Below, one piece after another: positions 45,147 through 51,790 of a DNA stretch of 51,790 nt. This stretch comes from an uncultured Desulfobacterales bacterium (GTDB taxonomy: Bacteria; Desulfobacterota; Desulfobacteria; Desulfobacterales; UBA11574). The DNA lies in NCBI GenBank assembly GCA_937998305.1, contig CALLDL010000027.1, positions 1-51,790 of the forward strand, given 5' to 3'. The stretch's first letter is position 1; every line of letters begins with the position of its first letter. The position numbers and the translations under genes are program-made. The notes beneath the pieces were generated by a model that was not told where the DNA came from, did no database searches, and saw nothing but the letters and a program-made list of their open reading frames with translations.

Positions 45147-46570
45147 TCACTACCTCCATTAAAGGGGAGCACTCTGCAGCGGCTCTGTAATTCATTTACA
45201 AAAGTCGCAGCATAAGACTCGAGTTGTTTTAAGTGGCTGTCCAGAACGCTTTCAGTTGTTTGTATCATGGCAAAACGGGCTTCCTGAAAAATTTTAGTCT
45301 CTATTTCAGGGAGATTGCCCAGGATACACCACTCACCAGGACTTTTGATGTCACGGTAGGTCGTTCCATTTCGAACCCGTTCGATGGAGTTGTTCACAAG
45401 GGTGTAAATGCCCGCTTTCATATCATGCTCGATACAATAAGGTTCATCTTTCAAGCTGTGGACAATTAAGTGAGCGCCTTTATAAGGAGTCCGGTACATC
45501 TTTTTGGACTGCTCTAAAAAATCTTGGGTAAATTCTTCTATAAGGCCCATGAACTGCATCACGTGAAGAGCTGTCATGGGAACTTCACCCCTGTCCACTT
45601 GTAGTAATGATAAAAGCATGGTCGATCCCTGAAACCTCGGGTTTATCTCCAGAGCCAGCACCTCGTCGCCATTTAGGAGAAAATCCATACCAAAGAGACC
45701 CAAAAAGCCCTCGGTGCCCATGAAAAGGCCGATTTTTTCCATAATTGTACAGATTTCTTCTCTTATGGATTTCGGCACTCTATTGGCAGCTGAAAAATCA
45801 TTTCCGCAGTAAATTTCAGCCCGGTTTGTGCATCCGTAGGTACCTACTATCTGAACCGACGGACAGGCAGCAATTGACCGCAATCCTTCACGTGTTTTCA
45901 GGACGACGCAATGTCCGTTTAAAGACGGCACCGGCAAATATTTAGATAGTTTTACGCGTTGTGAAGGTTCAAGTATATCTTCGACTCTCTCGAAGTCGGT
46001 CTCATTGTTCACAAAGTAAGTGTTTTCCCCGGAAGATCCCACCGGGGGCTGTACTACAAACGGGCCATCCAAAATATCGCTGGCCTTGGAAAAGGTTGTT
46101 TCAGCCAAAGGGCATACAAAAGTCGCCGGCGTCTTTACACCCAATATGGAAAACAGTTCCAGTTGCCGCAACTTGTCGTCAAACAGGTCCTTAAGCATCA
46201 AGGGGGGCGCCAAAACACGAAAACGTCTGTCATTTTCTAACACCTTAAGGGAACGGTAGCAAACCGTATTGATAGGTTCCTTCACACCACTGATGTATGT
46301 TTCAATCCGTTTCCGTGTCGGCTCTTCCCACAGCATTTCAAGATCCTGATTTCCCCAGTTTTCCCGCCTCCCGAGATCTTTTTCCACAGAAAACAGGGAC
46401 TTTTCTGTCCAAAGTCTTGCATATTCCTCACCAAAATCACAACAAAATCCAGCATCTACGGAAACAAAGTCAAGCATCGTAAACGCATCGATGCCCCTCT
46501 GTCCTACCCAGGCCCAGGTTCCCCGGCATTTGCTCAGAGCATCCTTAAGTTTGCTCAGATTCTTTATCAT
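45143..46570 (-). CDS. ATP-grasp ligase 1 of the DUF1704 operon
   Basis: 475 residues. ATP-grasp signs: DDKLRQLELFSILGVKTP (131-148), the glycine loop FVVQPPVGSSGENTYFV (171-187), and metal ligands in FGMDF (293-297) and ALEINPRFQGST (E308, N310). A further helical C-terminal part (about 340-475) is not recognised. Such enzymes activate a carboxylate as acyl phosphate and join it to an amine. The start lies 26 bases inside the upstream peptidase gene and the stop overlaps the next start. Confidence 0.8.
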   Translation of the reverse strand: MIKNLSKLKDALSKCRGTWAWVGQRGIDAFTMLDFVSVDAGFCCDFGEEYARLWTEKSLFSVEKDLGRRENWGNQDLEMLWEEPTRKRIETYISGVKEPINTVCYRSLKVLENDRRFRVLAPPLMLKDLFDDKLRQLELFSILGVKTPATFVCPLAETTFSKASDILDGPFVVQPPVGSSGENTYFVNNETDFERVEDILEPSQRVKLSKYLPVPSLNGHCVVLKTREGLRSIAACPSVQIVGTYGCTNRAEIYCGNDFSAANRVPKSIREEICTIMEKIGLFMGTEGFLGLFGMDFLLNGDEVLALEINPRFQGSTMLLSLLQVDRGEVPMTALHVMQFMGLIEEFTQDFLEQSKKMYRTPYKGAHLIVHSLKDEPYCIEHDMKAGIYTLVNNSIERVRNGTTYRDIKSPGEWCILGNLPEIETKIFQEARFAMIQTTESVLDSHLKQLESYAATFVNELQSRCRVLPFNGGSE

Positions 46571-47651
46571 TGTTCATTTCCACCGGAAAAATCCAATTCG
46601 AGGTATCCACAAAACCCTTTTGTACAAACCTGACTATTAATTTAGCATGTTTGAAAGCTATTTTTCCACCCATAAGCATTTTAAGATTACCTTTAGTGTG
46701 AAGGAACGACTGAACCCTATTGGGTCCGGTAAAGTAATGAAATTCCTTTGTAAGCGCGCCTGAACGTGAGGTGTCGGCCAATCCCCGTTTCACCCGCTCT
46801 ACAATCGTATATGCTGTCTCTTCATCGAAATACACCAAGAGTTCTTCAAAAACTTCTGTAAATCCGGCCGAAAGAGACAGGTACACCGCCAAGCAGCGCC
46901 CAGCGTAAATTTTCTCCTGGAAGGGATAAAGGTGATCCGAATAGCGTTCAAAGTGAACCGCAAGGCCTTCTTCGGCTTCTCGGTAGCCTGCTGTACCCAT
47001 GGAAAAAATACCCCATGGGAAGCAAGAACCATTGTGAATACGAACGGCGTGAACATCGATCTCGTGCACCAGAAGGCGTTTTACTTCCTGGGGTGCAAAT
47101 AAGGCATTTCGATTAAGATGAATTACGCGGGAAACGCTGTCTACCGAAATTTTTGTGGCCATGGAAGAAACCAGCTTGATATCCATGGAAATACCAAGTT
47201 TTTCTAAGCGAGCCTCAAGGAACTTTGCAAAGTCTTCTGCTGAGCAGTTTCGTTCAGGTGGTATAACATTCGAAAATTTTTCTAGAACCCGGTGAGCCTG
47301 CTGGGCGTCTTCAGCGGTCGGAGCGCCGAAAATTTCAATAGCATACTGTGTAAATTTATCGCTACCAACCGCAGCGAACATATTTTTAGTCCTGTCCAGC
47401 TCAAGCTGTTTTTCCCGGTAGATTTCAACGACTTCATCCGGAGCATCCATGGATTCAAGAGGCAAAATCGGCTTAAAATCAATCCAGTTTGAAGGTGTAT
47501 TTTTATATTTAAACGAAGGAGATTTTTTCTTGTTTGAAAAACGAGGGTGCAGAAAAGCTTTTTTTTCCTCGAGTAAGTTTGTCGGCTTCACCACCTGACC
47601 CAGTGTGAGTTGTTGCAGCAAACTTCTAAGCTTCTTATCCGTGGCGTTCAT
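46545..47651 (-). CDS. DUF1704/MATCAP-like zinc metallopeptidase (QEGLP-motif family)
   Basis: 368 residues from the ATG at 47651, ten bases after the gltA stop; a longer frame would run into gltA. HExxxH zinc motif in LLVHEIDVHAV (H196, E197, H201), followed by the EGLA block EEGLAVHFE (E227-E228), the family hallmark. DUF1704 proteins are the bacterial relatives of the eukaryotic tyrosine carboxypeptidase MATCAP; bacterial members are often labelled flavohemoglobin-modulating QEGLP proteins. No signal peptide, so cytosolic. Operon with two ATP-grasp genes suggests removal of a residue those enzymes add; inference. Confidence 0.85.
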   Translation of the reverse strand: MNATDKKLRSLLQQLTLGQVVKPTNLLEEKKAFLHPRFSNKKKSPSFKYKNTPSNWIDFKPILPLESMDAPDEVVEIYREKQLELDRTKNMFAAVGSDKFTQYAIEIFGAPTAEDAQQAHRVLEKFSNVIPPERNCSAEDFAKFLEARLEKLGISMDIKLVSSMATKISVDSVSRVIHLNRNALFAPQEVKRLLVHEIDVHAVRIHNGSCFPWGIFSMGTAGYREAEEGLAVHFERYSDHLYPFQEKIYAGRCLAVYLSLSAGFTEVFEELLVYFDEETAYTIVERVKRGLADTSRSGALTKEFHYFTGPNRVQSFLHTKGNLKMLMGGKIAFKHAKLIVRFVQKGFVDTSNWIFPVEMNNDKESEQT

Positions 47652-47661
47652 CGATATAGGA

Positions 47662-48942
47662 CTATCGCTGTTCGATGGGAATATAATCGGTTTTGATAGG
47701 TCCGGTGTAAATCTGACGAGGTCGTCCAAGTTTCCATTTGGGATCATCGACACTCTCTTTCCATTGAGCGATCCAGCCCGGCAACCGGCCGATGGCAAAC
47801 ATGACCGTAAACATGTTGGTGGGAATGCCCATGGCTCGCAGGACTATGCCACTGTAAAAGTCGATGTTTGGATACAGATTGTATTCAATAAAATAATCAT
47901 CTTTTAATGCCGCTTCTTCGAGTTCCTTGGCAATATCGAGTAACGGATCGCTAATTTTGAGCTTGGCAAGAACCTTATCACACATCTTTTTCATGATTTT
48001 GGCCCGCGGATCATATGCCTTGTAAACGCGATGACCAAAACCCATGAGTCGAAACGAATCGTTTTTATCTTTGGCGCGTTCAATAGCCCGGCGATAGTTC
48101 CCACCGTCATTTTGAATATCGGTAAGCATTTCGATGACCGCCTGATTGGCTCCCCCATGAAGGGGACCCCATAGGGCCGCTATACCGGCGGAAATAGCCG
48201 CATATAGATTAACTCTCCCACTCCCCACCAGCCTTACCGCTGAAGTAGAACAGTTCTGCTCATGGTCAGCGTGAAGAATCCAGAAAACATCCAGTGCCTT
48301 TACCAGGTCTTCATCAATGGGATACGGCCTAACCGGTGTATCAAACATCATGTTTAGAAAATTTGCACTGTATTTTAGATCAGGTCGTGGATAAACGACT
48401 TTGTGACCTCTCGATATCTTATAAGACATGGCTGCCATCGTCCGAACTTTTGATAATAGACGAGTAACCGTGATATTGATTTCCTCTTCAATGGTCTCAA
48501 GCTCCGGATAAAAACTCCTTAAAGCATTCACCATAGATGAGAGTATTCCCATGGGATGAGAAGCCCTGGGAAAGTTCTGATAAAAAATCTGCATGTCCTC
48601 ATGCACAAGTGAGTTGTCATTAAACAGAACCGACATGTTGTTGAGTTCCTCTTTGGCAGGCAACACGCCGTTAATTAACAGATAGACGGTTTCGATAAAA
48701 CTCGAATGTTCAGCCAGCTGTTTGACCGGGATACCTCGATACCGTAAAATTCCTTTTTCACCATCCATGAACGTAATGGAACTGGTGCAGCTGCCGGTGT
48801 TGGCATATCCCGGATCCAGGGTAATTAGGCCTGTTTTTTGGCGAAGGTTTGAAATGTCGATGGCCTTTTCGCCTTCACTGCCGGTAACAATTGGCAGTTC
48901 ATATGTTTTGCCTTCAAATATAAGTTTAACCTTATCTTTCAT
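47662..48942 (-). CDS. gltA: Citrate synthase (type II, hexameric-like)
   Basis: 426 residues from the ATG at 48942, with AGAGGTGGG just upstream; a longer frame to 48999 lacks a ribosome site. Active-site histidines in LHADHEQNCS and GPLHGGANQAV, catalytic aspartate region NIDFYSGIVLRAMGIP. Joins acetyl-CoA and oxaloacetate. First gene of a four-gene transcription unit and 10 bases before the metallopeptidase. Confidence 0.96.
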   Translation of the reverse strand: MKDKVKLIFEGKTYELPIVTGSEGEKAIDISNLRQKTGLITLDPGYANTGSCTSSITFMDGEKGILRYRGIPVKQLAEHSSFIETVYLLINGVLPAKEELNNMSVLFNDNSLVHEDMQIFYQNFPRASHPMGILSSMVNALRSFYPELETIEEEINITVTRLLSKVRTMAAMSYKISRGHKVVYPRPDLKYSANFLNMMFDTPVRPYPIDEDLVKALDVFWILHADHEQNCSTSAVRLVGSGRVNLYAAISAGIAALWGPLHGGANQAVIEMLTDIQNDGGNYRRAIERAKDKNDSFRLMGFGHRVYKAYDPRAKIMKKMCDKVLAKLKISDPLLDIAKELEEAALKDDYFIEYNLYPNIDFYSGIVLRAMGIPTNMFTVMFAIGRLPGWIAQWKESVDDPKWKLGRPRQIYTGPIKTDYIPIEQR

Positions 48943-49405
48943 ATCCCACCTCTGTGTTTCAAATGAGTGATTACCGTTTAGTATTCCCAGTTTAAACAAA
49001 GTGATTAACCTCCTATTATATCAGCTGCATTGGCATGCCAATAAACTGCGTATAATCATACGTCTGAACAGGACGGAAACGCTTTTATATTGACTTGTGG
49101 AATTGCCACATCTCCATTTATCGAAGCTGCGTTAATTTGAAAAAAACTTTTGTATACATGAATATCAATATAACGTCAAGAAACCGTTGAAAAATATTTA
49201 CAAACTATCGTTTACATGTGCTCTTAAGGTATGATAAATTTAGAATTCAAGTTTTTCACCCAATTATTGCGAAAAAGCCTTTGAAGCACCGAGCCGAAAG
49301 AAATTTTTTGCGTGTTCACGGAGTGTACTTCCTCGTGTGACGATATTGGCGGAGTGGCTTCGTCATTACGCATCCTTTATCCTGTACTTTGTATGAGGAG
49401 GCATT
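48943..49405. other. Divergent regulatory region between gltA and the CheD-HDOD pair
   Basis: 463 bases. Contains the gltA promoter at 49151-49179, a small inverted repeat TGTGG/CCACA (49096-49110) in the gltA leader, and further on an imperfect palindrome CACGGAG/CTCGTG (49318-49338). A plus-strand promoter for 49406 is expected but not clearly seen; TTTACA near 49212 lacks a good partner. Confidence 0.5.
49151..49179 (-). promoter_or_regulatory. Sigma-70 promoter for gltA and its operon
   Basis: On the minus strand TTGACG (49179-49174), a 17-base spacer and TATACA (49156-49151). The transcript would have a leader of roughly 200 bases before gltA, long enough to hold control elements. Confidence 0.6.
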
Positions 49406-50212
49406 GTGTCTTTTAAAGAAAATCTTTTAAAAAAAATCAAACTAGACAAAATGGGGCGACAGGTCATTGCTTCCATCGGTCCTGTAGACAGTAGTCGCAA
49501 GATAGACAAGAAAATCATGCGTAAACTTCTCGATCTAGCCGATTATACTTACAAAAGAAAACGGGATCTCGATCTTTATATCGAGAATATCGATGCCGAA
49601 AAGACCCGGATTCTGGTGCTCGACAATGATCTGGCCATTTACAATACTTCTGTCTACGATGTTGCCATGCGCAAAAGTCCCACCGTAAAAGAGATGATGA
49701 ATCCTTTCAATGTGGTCAAAATATTAAAAGATACCGACGTGGTCATAAGCAAAAAGGAAGACTCCGTTAAGACCGTTCAACAGGAATGCATCGCAAAACT
49801 GAACCTATCCTTTAACGCATCCGATCTCGATGAAATAGCCAAAGACGGCTTGGCGTCTTTTGAAAACGGATACTCGGACGGCGTCATTGAATGCCTTGAT
49901 CTTTTTGCAGAAATTTTACATTACAGAAACGCACCCAAAGCCTTTAGAGTTGGCCACCACAAAATTACCGGAGCATTGGCCAAAAAAGAAAACGGGGAAG
50001 AAATGTTCGGCCCCATGGTCCTTTACAGTATGATTCACAACACTCTAAAATTGATCGATCAGCAGATCGGCCGTTTTGATAGAGAAGGGATAGAATTTAT
50101 TCAGCACGTTGCAGAAGGAAAGGAGAAGGCCTCGGCAGAAGGCTCGGATGTTTTTCAATATCTCAAAGAAGCTGCGGTTGATCTATTGGAGTTGGAGATT
50201 AATGAGAAATGA
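49406..50212 (+). CDS. Hypothetical protein coupled to CheD-HDOD
   Basis: 268 residues, not recognised. Starts GTG at 49406 with GAGGAGG upstream. The sequence is cytosolic and mixed alpha/beta with a helical end (LKEAAVDLLELEINEK). A possible metal or acid cluster is HYRNAPKAFRVGHHK. Its stop overlaps the next start by four bases, so the two proteins probably act together, perhaps in signalling. No family named. Confidence 0.7.
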   Translation: MSFKENLLKKIKLDKMGRQVIASIGPVDSSRKIDKKIMRKLLDLADYTYKRKRDLDLYIENIDAEKTRILVLDNDLAIYNTSVYDVAMRKSPTVKEMMNPFNVVKILKDTDVVISKKEDSVKTVQQECIAKLNLSFNASDLDEIAKDGLASFENGYSDGVIECLDLFAEILHYRNAPKAFRVGHHKITGALAKKENGEEMFGPMVLYSMIHNTLKLIDQQIGRFDREGIEFIQHVAEGKEKASAEGSDVFQYLKEAAVDLLELEINEK

Positions 50213-51546
50213 AAAAAGAAATTGTGACCTCAGGTGCATCTGTTATTAGTAAGAAAAAAAAAGAAAGCCTTGAAGCATATCTGGGGAGTTGTGTAGGGGT
50301 CACTCTGGTTGATCGCCAGGCAAATGTGGGAGGATTACTTCACCTTCTTTTGGCCGAGGCTACAGGGATGGATATGTCTTTTCAACCTGAAAGTTATGCG
50401 ACCACCGGCATGCCGCATTTTTTTAAGAAGTTGATTGATGCTGGTGCTTCGAAAGAGAGGCTGGAAGCATGCGTAGCCGGAGGTGCTCTGATCGGGCCCG
50501 TGTCAGATCAAGACCTGTCTTTAGATATTGGAGGGCGAACAGCCGAAGTGGTTCAAACGTATCTTGAGGATCAGGGGATTCCAATAAATGAAAGTGAAAC
50601 CGGCGGATATTCTGGGCGCAAAATGAGTCTCGATCTTTATTACTGGAACACGACCATTCAACCTGCATTTCAAATTGAAAGGCCGTCGATGAGTCCTTTT
50701 CAAACTGATGTTGTTTTCACCATTGATGAAGCGATTCAGAGAGTTAAGCCAATACCTCAGGTGGCACTGAAGGTCATCCGTATGATACACCAAGACGATT
50801 GTACAATGAAGGAAATAGGGCGTGAAATCCGCCAAGACCAGGTGATCAGCGGAAGAGTTTTAAATCTTTGCAACTCTGTTATCATGGGACTAAAAACGGT
50901 CGTCGATTCCATTGATCGAGCACTGATATTGGTAGGGGAAAAGCGCCTTTTAAAACTCGTCGTTACGGCATCTGTCAAATCGCTTTTCCCCCAATCATCT
51001 CAAGGTTATTCCCTGTGCAAGGGGGGAATCTTCCAGCATTCAATTGGAACTGCCCTGATTGCTCAAGAACTTGCCGTTTTTACTAAGAAGGCAGCACCCG
51101 ATGTTGCTTATACAGCCGGCCTTTTGCATGATATAGGAAAAATTCCGATGGATCAGGTTATGGCGGCAAACGCCCCTTTTTTCTATAGATATACGCAGGA
51201 AAAGGGTGCTGAATTGTGCGAGGCGGAAAAATTGAAGTTCGGTATAGATCATACTGAAGCAGGACGGCAGTTGGGCAAGAGATGGGCCCTGCCGGACAAT
51301 TTGATCAATGTGATTGCAAACCATCATTATCCCGAAACTGCGACTGAAGACAAAAAACTTGTAACGCTGGTGTATCTTGCTGATCTATTGATGTCAAAAT
51401 TTCAAGCACACTACGAGTTGGAGCAAATCAATACGGAAAAATTATTACACAGACTGAATCTATTGGACCTGAATTCCGATCATCTTCCAATTCTGATTGA
51501 TATTATCCCGAAAAACCTTTTTCAATCTGCATCCATGCCGATCTGA
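50209..51546 (+). CDS. CheD-like deamidase fused to an HDOD domain
   Basis: 445 residues. Residues 1-150 are CheD-like: GSCVGVTLV with the nucleophile C28, HLLL with H45, AGGALIGP and GYSGRKMSLDL. Residues about 165-400 form an HDOD domain (IQRVKPIPQVALKVIRMI, GRVLNLCNSV, QHSIGTALIAQEL, GLLHDIGK); the HD pair is kept. CheD deamidates glutamines of chemoreceptors and binds CheC; HDOD modules join signalling proteins. No chemotaxis genes are near, so targets are unknown. Confidence 0.85.
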   Translation: MKKEIVTSGASVISKKKKESLEAYLGSCVGVTLVDRQANVGGLLHLLLAEATGMDMSFQPESYATTGMPHFFKKLIDAGASKERLEACVAGGALIGPVSDQDLSLDIGGRTAEVVQTYLEDQGIPINESETGGYSGRKMSLDLYYWNTTIQPAFQIERPSMSPFQTDVVFTIDEAIQRVKPIPQVALKVIRMIHQDDCTMKEIGREIRQDQVISGRVLNLCNSVIMGLKTVVDSIDRALILVGEKRLLKLVVTASVKSLFPQSSQGYSLCKGGIFQHSIGTALIAQELAVFTKKAAPDVAYTAGLLHDIGKIPMDQVMAANAPFFYRYTQEKGAELCEAEKLKFGIDHTEAGRQLGKRWALPDNLINVIANHHYPETATEDKKLVTLVYLADLLMSKFQAHYELEQINTEKLLHRLNLLDLNSDHLPILIDIIPKNLFQSASMPI

Positions 51547-51551
51547 ATACT

Positions 51552-51586
51552 AAAAAGGGGATCTCCATTAGAGACCCCCTTTTTAT
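51552..51586 (+). terminator. Rho-independent terminator after CheD-HDOD
   Basis: AAAAAGGGG-ATCTC pairs with GAGA-CCCCCTTTTT around a six-base loop, followed by more T residues. It lies six bases after the stop codon and could also serve the minus-strand gene ending at 51661. Confidence 0.85.
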
Positions 51587-51660
51587 AATTTTTCTTAGTG
51601 GTTATGCCTTGCAGTCACACATTGGTCGTTAAACCTGCTGATATTTAGCCTCCATATTTT

Positions 51661-51790
51661 TTATCCATCAAGGGCCTGACGATCCGCCATGTCCATGAGG
51701 ATTCTGTCTCTGGCCTTGTCGATACCCAGGGCCTTTCGCTTTTTGTCGATATGGGCGATCATCTTATGGGCATGTTTCACCGGATCCGGT
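51661..51790 (-). CDS. C-terminal fragment of a gene cut by the window edge
   Basis: The last 42 codons of a minus-strand gene; it reads PDPVKHAHKMIAHIDKKRKA, then LGIDKARDRILMDMADRQALDG and stops at TAA. The KHAHKMIAHIDKKRKALGI text resembles the C-terminus of carbon monoxide dehydrogenase catalytic subunits, which would suit acetyl-CoA metabolism here, but 42 residues are too few to be sure. Confidence 0.5.
   Translation of the reverse strand, partial: PDPVKHAHKMIAHIDKKRKALGIDKARDRILMDMADRQALDG

Noticed and set aside
47652-47798. Extended N-terminus of the DUF1704 gene
   Set aside because: It would run backwards into gltA coding sequence, and the ATG at 47651 fits the operon spacing.
1-51790. 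CRISPR array, phage genes or an intact insertion sequence
   Set aside because: No regularly spaced identical repeats, integrase, or transposase reading frame was found on either strand.

Overview
The window looks like a chromosomal segment of a Gram-negative, anaerobic, fully oxidising sulfate reducer of the Desulfobacterales (class-level call firmer than family). The indications are a complete outer-membrane toolkit (Tol-Pal, Mla-type lipid ABC transporter, heptosyltransferase-like GT9), a Bacteroides/Bacillus-type succinate dehydrogenase/fumarate reductase with one cytochrome b subunit, a citrate synthase, an acyl-CoA transferase-GNAT fusion, and many small palindromic repeats between genes. 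No rRNA, tRNA, CRISPR array, phage or intact transposase was seen. The assignment is from gene content only.

Layout. 0-3 kb: CoA-transferase/GNAT fusion, a repeat-rich gap holding a 165-bp MITE, and a PilZ gene with a consensus promoter. 3.4-7.3 kb: operon of a GT4 glycosyltransferase, a Gate-domain membrane protein, a MinD-like ATPase and a degenerate J-domain/RodZ-type HTH protein. 7.5-12.7 kb: a sigma-54 promoter candidate followed by a cNMP-PAS-membrane sensor and the Mla-type set (STAS-MlaE, MlaF, MlaD, auxiliary lipoprotein). 12.7-24.3 kb: ion and stress cluster: GT9, double Usp, ClC channel with an HTH-EIIA(PTS) partner, MscS, SLC12-like cotransporter, a tandem CDP-alcohol phosphatidyltransferase, a second MscS and a corA stub. 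24.6-28.1 kb: sdhCAB, interrupted between sdhC and sdhA by a 139-bp inverted-repeat element. 29-36.9 kb: tolQ-tolR-tolA-tolB-pal-cpoB then ruvC-ruvA-ruvB. 37-41.8 kb: SAM hydrolase, bactofilin, cpYpsA/SLOG protein followed by a second copy of the sdh repeat, low-molecular-weight phosphatase, and an aminotransferase/omega-amidase pair. 41.8-43.4 kb: small helical protein, DUF2959 lipoprotein, Usp. 43.5-48.9 kb: gltA leading directly into a MATCAP/DUF1704 metallopeptidase and two ATP-grasp proteins. 49.4-51.5 kb: unknown protein coupled to a CheD-HDOD fusion; the window ends in the 3' end of a minus-strand gene.

Most notable candidate system: the compact gltA-DUF1704-ATP-grasp-ATP-grasp operon. 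It pairs a carboxypeptidase-like zincin related to the eukaryotic tubulin detyrosinase MATCAP with one clear and one probable amide-bond-forming ligase, which suggests a ligation/removal cycle or a small peptide pathway. Function is inferred from families and context; no substrate can be read from the sequence. Other observations worth testing are the sigma-54 site before the Mla-type operon, the paired repeats abutting TAG stop codons, the double CDP-alcohol phosphatidyltransferase, the ClC lacking its gating glutamate, and the CheD-HDOD fusion.
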